From NCBI GenBank assembly GCA_016124195.1, contig WGOE01000012.1:124001-188000 (forward strand): a stretch of DNA of 64,000 nt, in the 5' to 3' direction. The position numbers and the translations under genes were made by a program. This stretch comes from a bacterium. GTDB taxonomy: Bacteria; Pseudomonadota; Alphaproteobacteria; Rhodobacterales; Rhodobacteraceae. The notes under the pieces were generated by a model. That model was not told the DNA's origin, did not search any database, and worked only from the letters and a program-made list of their open reading frames with translations. Positions 41,728 to 50,470 of the stretch are shown piece by piece. Within the stretch, counting starts at the first letter, position 1, and every line of letters starts with the position of its first letter.

Positions 41728-42259
41728 GGCTCACTCCGGTTGCGGGCGGGGCGGGGGCGGCGTCAGGGTCAGGCCGGCCCGCCAGCGCCGATGTGTCGCG
41801 CCCTGCCGACGGTCTTCACGCCCCGGGCCTCAAGGCGCGCGCCACTGGTATCGAAACGCAAGGCAGAAAGGCGCGCAGGATCGGGCTGCGACATCATCCG
41901 GTGGAACCTCGCGGCAAAACTCCTCACGCCTAGGGCTATACTGGCGGGCCTTGCGTCGTCAACCAACCATGTCCGCGCGTCGCAGGCTGGCCCGGGCCAC
42001 TTGCGCCCTCCACCGCCCCCGCCTTCCGGCCGCAGGGGCGCCGTCAGGTTCGTGCCGCGCAAAGGATTGTGGGATTGCAGAACGTGGCGCCCAGGCTGGC
42101 CTGCGACCCATGGCTTGCGGCCCATGGCTGCGGCCCACGACTGCGGCCCATGGCTGCGGCCTTTTGGCGGGACCGGTCGGTCGGCGGGCTTTGGACCGGG
42201 CTGGCGCTTCGGGACGGAAAGCGGGTTTACATTTCGGGCTCAGGCGGCAGACTGGGCGC
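41728..42259. other. Long intergenic region between divergent genes, with a GC-rich 13-bp repeat
   Basis: About 530 bp separating nitronate monooxygenase (-) and the GH32-like gene (+). Frames through it are Arg/Pro/Gly-rich with no family match. 42107-42158 carries four near-copies of a 13-bp unit (GCCCATGGCTGCG, one variant GCCCACGACTGCG). A TATACT hexamer near 41935 is a possible -10 element. Nothing else is recognised. Confidence 0.5.
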
Positions 42260-43801
42260 ATGTATGCATCACATGGCTTCCTGCGCTCCGACATCGGCGA
42301 TGTCGACGTGATCTGGCATGAGGGAACCTACCACCTCTTCCATCTCGTCCTGCCGAACCACGACTTCATCGCGCATGCGGTTTCGACCGACGGTCTGGCC
42401 TGGCGCAGGGTGAAGAACGCCCTTTTCGTGGGCGAGCCCGGCGAATGGGATGACGACATGCTCTGGACCATGCATGTCACGCCCGACCCCGACCGCAGGG
42501 GCCAGTGGCGGATGTTCTACACCGGGTTGACGCGGGCGGAATATGGCCGGGTGCAAAGGGTCGGGCTGGCGCGGTCGGCCGATCTGTTCACCTGGCGCAA
42601 ATCCGGCGCCCCCTATCCGCTGCAATCGCCCGGCGCGCCCTATGAATCCGGCGTGGACGAGGGGCGGCACTGGGTCAGCTTCCGCGACCCCTTCTTTTAC
42701 CACGAGCCGGAGACGGGCACGCGTCTGCTGCTGGCCTCTTTGCGCGTAAAGGACGGGCCGGTGATCCGGCGCGGCTGTGTCGGCCTTGCGCGCGAGACCG
42801 CGCCCGACCGGTTCGATTTTGGCCCGCCGCTGCACTGGCCCCGGCTTTACGATGATATCGAGGTGCCCAACCTCTTCAGGCTGGGCGGGCGCTATTACCT
42901 GATGGGCTCGATCCGCGAGGATACCAAGATCCACTACTGGTATGCCGACAAGATCGAGGGACCTTTCGAGAATTTCCATGACAACGTGCTGTTGCCGCAG
43001 GGCAATTATGCCGGCCGGATCTGCCGGGCGGAGGGGCGCATCCTGCTGTTCAGCTTCTTCAGCGCGACCGAGGTGGTCGATGGCCGGCCCTATGCCAAGA
43101 AACTGCTGCCGCCGCCGAAAGAGATTGTCCTGGGTCCCGGCGGCCGGCTGCGACTGAAATCCTTCCATGTCTTTGACGATCTGGTGACCGACCGGGCCGA
43201 ACTCGATGCCACATCCGCCCTGCGCCCGCTGACCGGCAATCCCGAGGCCCGGGCCGAGCTGCGCGACGCCATGATCTACCTGGCCTGCAAGAGCGGCTTT
43301 GAAGCCTTTCTTCTGCCCGGCCGGCACGAGGAGTTTCGCCTGCGCGCCGAGGTCGTGCTGGAAGGGTCGGGCAAGACCGGCCTTCTGCTGCGTACGACGG
43401 ATGCGGGCGACGGCTATTACCTCGCGCTCGACCTTGTGAACGGGTTTGCGCAGATCCGGGCCTGGGGCGCCAATCCCTCGCCCGAATTCGAACATGCCTT
43501 CCGCTTCGCGCCCCTGCAGGAGGCGCAGTTCCGCGGCGCAGCCCATGGGCCCTGGCGGATCGAGGTGGTGGCCCATGGCACCTATCTGGAAGTGTCGATC
43601 GACGGCTATGTCGTCCTCAGCCTCGTCGATGACAGTTTCATGGCCGGCGCGGTGGGGTTCTATGTCGAATCCGCCACGCTCGGCCTCAAGAACCTTGCGA
43701 TCGAGACGCTGAGCCGCCCGGTCATCGAGCAGGCCCCCGAGATGGTCTATACCGCCACCCACGCGCCGGACCTTGTGACCGGCGGCGGGATCGACGCATG
43801 A
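42260..43801 (+). CDS. GH32-like beta-fructosidase family hydrolase
   Basis: 513 residues from ATG 42260 (frame is open far upstream but that stretch is low-complexity). Five-bladed propeller (about 1-310) plus C-terminal beta-sandwich (about 330-500). Active-site correspondences to GH32: SDIGDVDVIWHEGTYHLFH replacing WMNDPNG (Asp14 is the candidate nucleophile), SFRDPFFY (the RDP stabiliser, about 142-144), and DIEVPNLF at the EC position. No signal peptide, so intracellular cleavage of a fructoside. ATGA overlap with a sugar-phosphate phosphatase, then an SPS-like synthase: the cluster both makes and breaks a sucrose-like disaccharide. The altered DPNG loop makes exact substrate uncertain. 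Confidence 0.72.
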   Translation: MYASHGFLRSDIGDVDVIWHEGTYHLFHLVLPNHDFIAHAVSTDGLAWRRVKNALFVGEPGEWDDDMLWTMHVTPDPDRRGQWRMFYTGLTRAEYGRVQRVGLARSADLFTWRKSGAPYPLQSPGAPYESGVDEGRHWVSFRDPFFYHEPETGTRLLLASLRVKDGPVIRRGCVGLARETAPDRFDFGPPLHWPRLYDDIEVPNLFRLGGRYYLMGSIREDTKIHYWYADKIEGPFENFHDNVLLPQGNYAGRICRAEGRILLFSFFSATEVVDGRPYAKKLLPPPKEIVLGPGGRLRLKSFHVFDDLVTDRAELDATSALRPLTGNPEARAELRDAMIYLACKSGFEAFLLPGRHEEFRLRAEVVLEGSGKTGLLLRTTDAGDGYYLALDLVNGFAQIRAWGANPSPEFEHAFRFAPLQEAQFRGAAHGPWRIEVVAHGTYLEVSIDGYVVLSLVDDSFMAGAVGFYVESATLGLKNLAIETLSRPVIEQAPEMVYTATHAPDLVTGGGIDA

Positions 43802-44526
43802 GCGGGGCCGCGGGGCGCTGGCTTCTGGTCAGCGATATCGACGACACGCTGACGGGCGACCCCGCGGGCCTGAATCGCCTCTGGCAGGCGGTGCAGGCGC
43901 GGCGCGGCGGGCTTTTGCTGGCGCTCAATTCCTCGCGGCCGGCGGCCAGCGTCGATGCCACGCTTGCGCGGGACTTTCCGCCCGGTTTCGCGCCGGATGC
44001 CGTCATCACCGGCATGGGCACCCAGATCCGCATCGGCGGCCAGTGGGACGCGGATTGGGCCGCGCGCTTTGCGGATTGGCCGCGCAACCGGGTGGTGGCC
44101 CTGGTCGCGGGCCTGGGCTTTGCCCCGCATCCGCAGGCCTACCAGACCCCGGCCAAGGCCAGTTTCGCCGTGCCACTGGCCGCCCGCGATGGAGTTCTGG
44201 CGGCACTTGCGGCGCAGGATCTGCCCGTGCGGGCGATCTTTTCGGGCACAAGCGACCTCGATCTGCTGGCGCCGGGGGCCGGAAAGGATGAAAGCCTGCG
44301 GTTTCTTGCCGAAAAGCTGGCCATCGACCCGAGCCGGGTGGTGGCGGCGGGGGACTCGGGCAATGATCGGGCCATGTTCGAGGCTGCGGCCTGCGCCATC
44401 GCCGTCGGCAATGCCAGGCCAGAGCTTCTCGATACCATGCCCGCGGCCAAGACTTACCGCGCGCGGGCGCACCATGCGGCTGGGGTCCTTGAGGGACTGA
44501 TCGCGCTGGGCATCCTGCCCGGCTAG
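43798..44526 (+). CDS. HAD-IIB sugar-phosphate phosphatase (sucrose-6F- or mannosylfructose-phosphate phosphatase)
   Basis: 242 residues. HAD fold: motif I LVSDIDDTLTGD (Asp nucleophile near residue 13), motif II LALNSSRP, a C2B-type cap in the middle, motif III Lys and motif IV VVAAGDSGNDRAMFE. This is the SPP/mannosylfructose-phosphate phosphatase layout. It removes the phosphate from the product of the next gene. Starts inside the GH32-like stop (ATGA) and ends 30 bp before the synthase. Confidence 0.85.
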   Translation: MSGAAGRWLLVSDIDDTLTGDPAGLNRLWQAVQARRGGLLLALNSSRPAASVDATLARDFPPGFAPDAVITGMGTQIRIGGQWDADWAARFADWPRNRVVALVAGLGFAPHPQAYQTPAKASFAVPLAARDGVLAALAAQDLPVRAIFSGTSDLDLLAPGAGKDESLRFLAEKLAIDPSRVVAAGDSGNDRAMFEAAACAIAVGNARPELLDTMPAAKTYRARAHHAAGVLEGLIALGILPG

Positions 44527-44556
44527 CGGGTGCCGCGAACAGACAGGAGGAACGTC

Positions 44557-45843
44557 ATGCCCGCGCCAATCGGCTCGCTCTTGATGATTTCATTGCACGG
44601 CTATGTGGCCGGCTCGCCCGAACTGGGCAAGCCCGACACCGGCGGCCAGGTGGTCTTTGTCCTCGAACTGGCCAAGCGTTTTGCGCGGCTGGGCTACAAG
44701 GTCGATGTGATGACCCGCAGGTTCGAGGACCAGCCCGCCGAGGATGTGATCAACGACAACCTGCGCATTTTGCGTATTCCCTTCGGCGGCAGGGATTTCA
44801 TCCGCAAGGAGGACATGCACGACTGGTACGGCGATTTCATCAGCAATGCGCTGGCGATGATCCGTGCCCGCAAGCTTGGCTATGACGTGGTCAACAGCCA
44901 TTACTGGGATGCCGGTGTGGCAGGCCAGAAGATCGCCGAGGAACTGCAGATCCCCCATATCCACACGCCCCATTCGCTGGGCTGGTGGAAACGGGCCGAC
45001 ATGGCGGGCAGCCCGCCCGAAGAGATGGCCGGCTACCGCTTTGAAGAACGCATCCGCAAGGAATTCGTGCTTTATCGCACCTGCGACCATGTGATCGCCA
45101 CCTCCGAACAGCAGGTCGATCTGATCGCCAGGGAATATGTCCTGCCGCGCGACCATATCACCATGATCCCGCCCGGCATCGACGAGAACCGCTTCACACC
45201 CGCAACACCCGAGCGGGTGGCGGAGGCGCGTGCGCGGTTGGGCATCGGGCCGCGGGATGTCTATGTCGTGGGCCGCGCGGCCGAGAACAAGGGCTACGAT
45301 CTGATCATCCAGGCACTGCCCGCGCTGCGTATCCTGCAACCAGAGGCGCGGCTGGTTCTCGCCGCCGGCGCCAATTCCGACAGCGACCTGGCGCTGCTGG
45401 CCCAGTGGAAGGCCATCGCCGCCGAGACGGGTGTCGCCGATGCGGTCGATTGGCGCGGCTATGTCGCCGATGCCGATCTGGCCGACCATTACCGCGCGCC
45501 CGGCGTCTTTGCCTTGCCCTCGCGCTATGAACCCTTCGGCATGACGGCCGTCGAGGCCATGGCCTGCGGCACGCCCACGGTGATGACGATCCATGGCGGC
45601 CTGCATGAACTGGTGGAATTCGGCCGTCATGCGCTGGTGGCCGATCCCAAGCGCCCCGAGGAATTTGCCGCCATGATCAACATGCCGCTGCAATATCCCC
45701 GCCTGCGCGAGGCCCTGACGGTCGAGGGCGCCCGCTTTGCCCGCAGGGTCTTTGGCTGGACCGGCATCGCCCGGCGCACGCTGGCCGTCTTTGAACAGTT
45801 CCGCGGCCGCTATGACGCCTATGCGCCAGAGGCGGCGGAATAG
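44557..45843 (+). CDS. Sucrose-phosphate synthase-like / mannosylfructose-phosphate synthase-like glycosyltransferase (GT4)
   Basis: 428 residues from ATG 44557, with AGGAGG 6 nt upstream. SPS-family signature KPDTGGQVVFVLELAKRFARLGYKVDVMTRRFEDQP at the N-terminus, HTPHSLGWWKRADM, and the GT-B donor site SRYEPFGMTAVEAMACGTPTVMTIHGGLHE. From memory the layout and many segments (NSHYWDAGVAGQ, HTPHSLG) closely resemble Agrobacterium MfpsA, which uses GDP-mannose and fructose 6-phosphate; sucrose-phosphate synthase is the alternative. It probably makes a compatible solute with the upstream phosphatase. Confidence 0.82.
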   Translation: MPAPIGSLLMISLHGYVAGSPELGKPDTGGQVVFVLELAKRFARLGYKVDVMTRRFEDQPAEDVINDNLRILRIPFGGRDFIRKEDMHDWYGDFISNALAMIRARKLGYDVVNSHYWDAGVAGQKIAEELQIPHIHTPHSLGWWKRADMAGSPPEEMAGYRFEERIRKEFVLYRTCDHVIATSEQQVDLIAREYVLPRDHITMIPPGIDENRFTPATPERVAEARARLGIGPRDVYVVGRAAENKGYDLIIQALPALRILQPEARLVLAAGANSDSDLALLAQWKAIAAETGVADAVDWRGYVADADLADHYRAPGVFALPSRYEPFGMTAVEAMACGTPTVMTIHGGLHELVEFGRHALVADPKRPEEFAAMINMPLQYPRLREALTVEGARFARRVFGWTGIARRTLAVFEQFRGRYDAYAPEAAE

Positions 45844-45976
45844 GGCACCGACGCAGGCCTTGATGCGATGGCCGGGCCGCTGCCGGTTCCGCCAAGCCGC
45901 AGCATCCGCTCTGCCCGTCGCGACAGCCCGTTCCGACCGCGCCAAGGCCCGGCCCTGCCGGCAAGGCGCGCGGGGT

Positions 45977-45999
45977 AGGGCCCCCGACCCTGGGGCCCT
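45977..45999. terminator. Hairpin after the glycosyltransferase gene
   Basis: AGGGCCCC / GGGGCCCT arms of 8 bp with a 7-nt loop, about 130 bp past the synthase stop. No T-run follows; may stabilise the 3' end rather than terminate. Confidence 0.35.
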
Positions 46000-46070
46000 G
46001 GCCTGCGGGTTTGCGCAACCGTGATGGCGCCTCGATGGACAAGGGGGCCCGGCCCTGCCAGACAGGTGTC

Positions 46071-46586
46071 ATGTTCCCTTGGCCTGCAGGTCCGATCTTG
46101 GCCGTCTCCCCTGGCGAAAAGCGCATTCATCAGATCTTTCGGATCAGCGTCATCCTCAAGGGGCTGCACGCGCTGATCGAGATCGGGGGCGGGCTTATCT
46201 TTTACCTCGTCAGCGCGCGCACGGTGCTGGACTGGGTCAACCTGATGACGCGCGACGAACTGGTCGAGGACCCGCGCGATTTCATCGCCACCCATCTTCT
46301 GGACGCGGCCCAGCATCTGACCGGCGCGACCCAGAGTTCTTACGCCTGGTATCTCGTCAGCCATGGCGTCATCAAGCTGGTGCTGGTGGCCGGGCTCTTG
46401 CGCGAAAGGCTGATCGCCTATCCGCTGTCGCTGGTCGCGCTGGGGGGCTTCATCCTCTATCAGCTCTACCGCTACAGCTATACCCATTCCATCGGCCTGA
46501 TCCTGCTGACGCTGTTCGATCTGGTCGTGATCGCCCTGGTCTGGCACGAATGGCGCCTCTTGCGCCGGCATCTTCCGGTGCAGTGA
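46071..46586 (+). CDS. DUF2127 family inner-membrane protein
   Basis: 171 residues from ATG 46071; TTG near 46098 (with GCAGGT upstream) is a possible alternative. Four hydrophobic helices: FRISVILKGLHALIEIGGGLIFYLV, WYLVSHGVIKLVLVAGLL, LIAYPLSLVALGGFILYQLYRY and SIGLILLTLFDLVVIALVWHEWRLLRRH, the DUF2127 pattern. Function unknown. Single gene downstream of the sugar cluster. Confidence 0.8.
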   Translation: MFPWPAGPILAVSPGEKRIHQIFRISVILKGLHALIEIGGGLIFYLVSARTVLDWVNLMTRDELVEDPRDFIATHLLDAAQHLTGATQSSYAWYLVSHGVIKLVLVAGLLRERLIAYPLSLVALGGFILYQLYRYSYTHSIGLILLTLFDLVVIALVWHEWRLLRRHLPVQ

Positions 46587-46743
46587 CCTGCAGCCCCGGC
46601 CCGTGGGGGCTTTGCAAAACCGTTGCAATGCTCGCGGCTTCGTGCTGCATATTGTGGACAGGGGGCCCATGGTGGTATCCAGAGGGCAAGGAATTATCGC
46701 GCGACCGGTGTTCAGGACCAACGCTCAGAGGAGATGTGGCAAG

Positions 46744-47328
46744 ATGCCGAAAGCGACCGGCAGGGCAAGGCCCGCTCAGCCAAAAGAGGCCCCGGATCCA
46801 GGGATCCGGGTGCTGGATGGCGACATCGAAAGCCTGAAGTCCGAGATTGCCATGCTGCGCGAGACGCTGCGCGACATCTTGCCGGTGCCGCAACACCCCG
46901 CGACGGATGTGCAAGGCCTTGAGGTGCAGTTGCTGCGCGACCAGCTGGCCGATCTGGCCGCGCGGGAGGCCGAAACCTCCGGCAGCCTCGATGCGCTCAG
47001 CCAGCGCACCGCCCGGCAAGAGACCGAAATCGTGACCCTGCGCAGCTTGCTGGGCCAGGCCCATGCCGACCGCGCCGCGGCAACCCGGGGCGAGGGGCGG
47101 TGGCCGCAGGGGCCCTTCGCGGTTCAGCCCGCAGGCACCGCGCCCGCGGCGCAGAACCTCGCGCAGGTCGAGACGGTGATGGCGCTGCTGCTCAAGGAAC
47201 TTGCCGCCGAAAGGGCACGCCGCGTCCAGGCGGAAGAACGGCTGCGCAGGTTGCGGGACAGGGCGGTCCGCCTGCCGCTGATGACCCAAGGCCGCGCGAC
47301 CGGGGCACAGAGCCAGGCGCGCGACTGA
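46744..47328 (+). CDS. Coiled-coil hypothetical protein
   Basis: 194 residues from ATG 46744, with AGAGGAGA 9 nt upstream. A short basic N-terminus (MPKATGRARPAQPK), then two predicted coiled-coil stretches (about 25-100 and about 140-180, rich in Glu/Arg/Leu heptads such as IESLKSEIAMLRETLRDIL and ELAAERARRVQAEERLRRLRDRAVRLP) separated by a Pro/Ala linker. No signal or membrane segment. No family recognised; convergent with glyoxalase. Confidence 0.65.
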   Translation: MPKATGRARPAQPKEAPDPGIRVLDGDIESLKSEIAMLRETLRDILPVPQHPATDVQGLEVQLLRDQLADLAAREAETSGSLDALSQRTARQETEIVTLRSLLGQAHADRAAATRGEGRWPQGPFAVQPAGTAPAAQNLAQVETVMALLLKELAAERARRVQAEERLRRLRDRAVRLPLMTQGRATGAQSQARD

Positions 47329-47374
47329 ACGCGGCCCGGCGCGCAGGTCCCCTGACCTTGCCAAGGGCCAAGGC

Positions 47375-47803
47375 TTACCAGTGACCGGTGTTGCCCATGC
47401 TGGCCCAGGGCTCTTGCGGCGGCAGGGCGTCGCCCATCTGCAGGATCTCGATCGAGACATTGTCAGGGCTGCGCACGAAGGCCATGTGCCCGTCGCGTGG
47501 CGGCCGGTTGATCGTCACGCCGGCGGCCTGCAGCTTGGCGCAGATCTCGTAGATATTGTCGAACGCATAGGCCAGATGGCCGAAATGCCGGCTGTCCGAG
47601 GGCAGGCCGCTGTCGCCATCCCAGTTGTAGGTCAATTCCACCGGCGCCTCGGGCTGCCCGGGCGGGGCCATGAAGACCAGCGTGAAACGGCCCTTTTCAT
47701 TGACATAGCGCCGGGTCTCTTCCAGCCCCAGAAGCTTGTAGAAGGCGATGGATTTATCGAGGTCCAGCACCCGGACCATGGTGTGCAGATAGCGAACTTG
47801 CAT
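47375..47803 (-). CDS. gloA: Lactoylglutathione lyase (glyoxalase I)
   Basis: 142 residues from the ATG at 47803, preceded by AGGAGA. Converts the hemithioacetal of methylglyoxal and glutathione to S-lactoylglutathione. Four metal ligands are in the expected places: His in MQVRYLHTMVRV, Glu in VELTYNW, His in HFGHLAYAFDN and Glu in NVSIEILQ. Length is typical of the short bacterial form. Confidence 0.92.
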   Translation of the reverse strand: MQVRYLHTMVRVLDLDKSIAFYKLLGLEETRRYVNEKGRFTLVFMAPPGQPEAPVELTYNWDGDSGLPSDSRHFGHLAYAFDNIYEICAKLQAAGVTINRPPRDGHMAFVRSPDNVSIEILQMGDALPPQEPWASMGNTGHW

Positions 47804-47858
47804 GGGCTTTCTCCTGAATTCCGCGGTCAACCTAGCATGCCGGTCCGCAAAGGCCAGA

Positions 47859-49235
47859 TCAGAACCGCGACTTCACCGAAAGGCTGATCCCGGCGGTCTG
47901 CGTGTCATAAAGTGCCACATTGCTGCGATTGCGCGAGAAATCCAGCGACAGAACGGGGGCAAAGCCCAGATAGGTCATCTTGTCGATCTCTGCCGTCAGG
48001 CTCGCCGCCCAGCGGACATCGTGCCGCCCGATGGCGGTGAAGGGCGAGGCGGCGTAATCCGCGCCGCGCAGCGACAGGCTGGCGCCAAAGCCCAGGCCCG
48101 CCACCGGCTGGCGCGCTTGCCAGCCCAGGCCCAGGCTCGCCTCGGCATGGTCGATGCCGATGTCCTGCGAGGCGACGCGCGCCAGCGTCAGCCCGGCCTG
48201 CCATTGATCGCCGCGCGGTCCGGCCAGATCATAGGTCGCCCCCACATCGGTCTCGGTCGAGGACGAGACCGGTCGGTCGAGCCGGATCTGCCGCGTGACG
48301 GAGGTCGACCAGGTCGCAAGCCCCGGACCCACAGGTTGCGCCAGATCGAAGGACAGTTCCACGCTGTTGGACAGATCGCTGCCGCCATACCAGCTGTGCC
48401 CGCCGGTCAGCCCGGTGGTCAAAAGGCCCAGCGGCGATGCGGTCTTGTACTCCAGCCCGGCCTCGACATGACCCAGCGCGTAATCGCCGTTGCGCGCATT
48501 GGGCGCCTGCGCCCGCGCGCTGTCGGACAGGATCACGCCCTGCTGGCTGGCGGCAAAGGTCAGGGCGGTCTGGCTGGTCGCCGTCTCGCCCAGTTTCAGG
48601 CGGCCCTGCACGCCCAGACCCCAGGCGAGGCCCGACAGCGCCAGCGCATCGCCCGACAGGATGAACGGGATGCCCTGATATTCAAACAGCGGATCACGCG
48701 CCCCGCCGTTCACATTGTCGGACGGCCGGAGCGAGGCATCGACCTGCAGGCTCAGCGGATTTTGCGAGCGCACATAGGCGAAATCCTGCAGCGCCTGACC
48801 CTGGGCCGCCGCATTGGGTGCGTTCTGCACGGCGCGGCGCAGCCAGAACTGCGCGCGGGTCCGGTGGTCCTGCAGGCTCAATGCCTGCGCCACGGCAGAG
48901 GCCGCCGCAAAGCGCAGCGCCGGCGTATCGGCCGCGGCCCAACCGGCCCGTGCGGCCGCCTCGCTGTCGGGCAGGTGCTGGAGGATGCGCAAGGCCTGCG
49001 CCTTCAGGATCAGGGCCTGCGCGTCCTGCGGATCGCGCGTCAAAAGCGTCTCGGCGATCTGCAGCGCCTGTTCGGCATAGCCGTTCAGCAGCGCCTGAGC
49101 GCCGAAGGCCCGCATCTGATCGACGTTCAGAACCGCGGGTTTGGTCCATGCCACGCCGCTGCCAGGGATGCTCAACAGGCTTGCCGCCCCGGCCAGCAGC
49201 GCTGCCCGGACGGCGCGCCGCAAGGGCCCGGTCAT
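47859..49235 (-). CDS. Slam-type surface lipoprotein assembly modifier (DUF560 outer-membrane protein)
   Basis: 458 residues. Signal peptide (about 1-29, AALLAGAASLLSIPGSGVA), an alpha-helical TPR-like periplasmic domain (about 35-160; LNGYAEQALQIAETLLTRDPQDAQALILKAQALRIL) and a C-terminal beta-barrel of about 300 residues beginning NPLSLQVDASLRPSDNVNGGA and ending in Phe (SVKSRF), the usual outer-membrane terminal signal. This is the Slam arrangement; Slam proteins place lipoproteins on the cell surface. Its ATG overlaps the stop of a TbpB-like lipoprotein gene, a classical cargo-Slam pair. Confidence 0.82.
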   Translation of the reverse strand: MTGPLRRAVRAALLAGAASLLSIPGSGVAWTKPAVLNVDQMRAFGAQALLNGYAEQALQIAETLLTRDPQDAQALILKAQALRILQHLPDSEAAARAGWAAADTPALRFAAASAVAQALSLQDHRTRAQFWLRRAVQNAPNAAAQGQALQDFAYVRSQNPLSLQVDASLRPSDNVNGGARDPLFEYQGIPFILSGDALALSGLAWGLGVQGRLKLGETATSQTALTFAASQQGVILSDSARAQAPNARNGDYALGHVEAGLEYKTASPLGLLTTGLTGGHSWYGGSDLSNSVELSFDLAQPVGPGLATWSTSVTRQIRLDRPVSSSTETDVGATYDLAGPRGDQWQAGLTLARVASQDIGIDHAEASLGLGWQARQPVAGLGFGASLSLRGADYAASPFTAIGRHDVRWAASLTAEIDKMTYLGFAPVLSLDFSRNRSNVALYDTQTAGISLSVKSRF

Positions 49236-50305
49236 TTCCGGTAAAGGATGAAGCCGCCGGTCTCCCGCGCCGTGTAGCCGGTGAACTGTGAGGTCACCAC
49301 GATGACGCCCGCCACCTCGTCCTTGCCGCCCGCGGTGGCATCGCCCGACAGGACGGCATAGTATTTGCCGGCTTCGAACACCGTGGGCGTGCCGTTGATG
49401 GTGATCGTGTTGTCCAACTGGCCCTGCATTTCGCCATTGTTGTCCAGATTGCCCGGTCCCACCTTGAAAACCATGGTCGGCAGCGCCACAAGCGGCGTGT
49501 CGGGCTTCTTGTCGGCATTGATGCCGGCAATGACGTCAGCGGTGATATCCTTGCCGTTCAGATCAAAGATCTTGCGGTTGTCAACATAGCCGGTGATCCC
49601 TGCGCCATTCCCGGTGGCCGAGGTGTCCGGGTTGAAGTCATTGAAGTCGATCGCCATATGCGCCGTGCCAGAGGTGATCTGCAACCCACTCGCGCCGCTG
49701 AAATCGCGCAGGCCCGCATAGGTGCCCTCGTAATTGGCCTGTCCCGTCGTGGGCAGGGTGACCCCGCCGATCCGGTTGTAGATGAAACCGCCAAAGCCAT
49801 AGTCGCGATAGGCGCCGGTCCGCACGATGGCGAAATTCGTGTTGCCCGAGGTTGAGACGCCGTAAAGCGCACGGTACGAGAACTGGTCGATCAGCGTATG
49901 CGTCACCGTGTCCGGATAGGTGCCCGACCCGGCATAGACCTTGGCGCCGCTGATCGTCATCTTGGCCCCACCCGGCCTTGTGGCGCGCTGGTAGACATTG
50001 CCGCCGTCGAACGCCAGATTGTCCACCGTGAAGGTGTCGGCGGTTTGATCATAGCTGTAACCCTTGGCAAATCCATTGCCGGTGGTCGCGTCAAACGCTT
50101 CCGCCCGCGAGATGTCACCCACCGCCGTTGGTGACGCCGTGCCCGGCAGGTTGTTGCCGCTGGTCTCATTCACCGAGGCGTTGCCTGACGCGCCGCCTGT
50201 GCCACTACCGCTGCCGCCCGATTTCGCCAGAGGGTTGCCGTCACAGGACGCCAAAAGCAAAAGCGCCATAACGGAGATACGAACTGCCGACATAATGCCC
50301 CACAT
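49232..50305 (-). CDS. TbpB-like surface lipoprotein (likely Slam cargo)
   Basis: 357 residues from ATG 50305; ATG 50293 gives 353. Type II signal peptide with lipobox LLASC (Cys about 21), then a Gly/Ser-rich linker (GGSGSGTGGASGNAS). Residues about 190-355 form a transferrin-binding-protein-like eight-stranded barrel: YEGTYAGLRDFSG, AHMAIDFNDFNPDTS, and the closing strand TARETGGFILYRK. Only one barrel domain is present, smaller than TbpB. Four-nt overlap with the Slam gene. Ligand unknown; heme, iron-protein or metal binding is a reasonable guess but not shown. Confidence 0.8.
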   Translation of the reverse strand: MWGIMSAVRISVMALLLLASCDGNPLAKSGGSGSGTGGASGNASVNETSGNNLPGTASPTAVGDISRAEAFDATTGNGFAKGYSYDQTADTFTVDNLAFDGGNVYQRATRPGGAKMTISGAKVYAGSGTYPDTVTHTLIDQFSYRALYGVSTSGNTNFAIVRTGAYRDYGFGGFIYNRIGGVTLPTTGQANYEGTYAGLRDFSGASGLQITSGTAHMAIDFNDFNPDTSATGNGAGITGYVDNRKIFDLNGKDITADVIAGINADKKPDTPLVALPTMVFKVGPGNLDNNGEMQGQLDNTITINGTPTVFEAGKYYAVLSGDATAGGKDEVAGVIVVTSQFTGYTARETGGFILYRK

Positions 50306-50470
50306 GTTTCTTTTCGTTTTGCCCCAACCTTGCCGCAACCGGGGGCAAAGGTCAAAACTCGGCTGAAGTTTGCCGAATTTCCCCGTACCCTGATGCAGAG
50401 CCGCACCACTGGCCTTTCCCCGGCCTGACCCGCTATTCTGAGGCCGACTCAATCGCGAAAGGCCTTGCCC

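Noticed and set aside
41552-42259. 236-residue N-terminal extension of the GH32-like protein
   Set aside because: Frame is open but low-complexity, full of 13-bp repeats, and the hydrolase fold begins right at MYASHGF.
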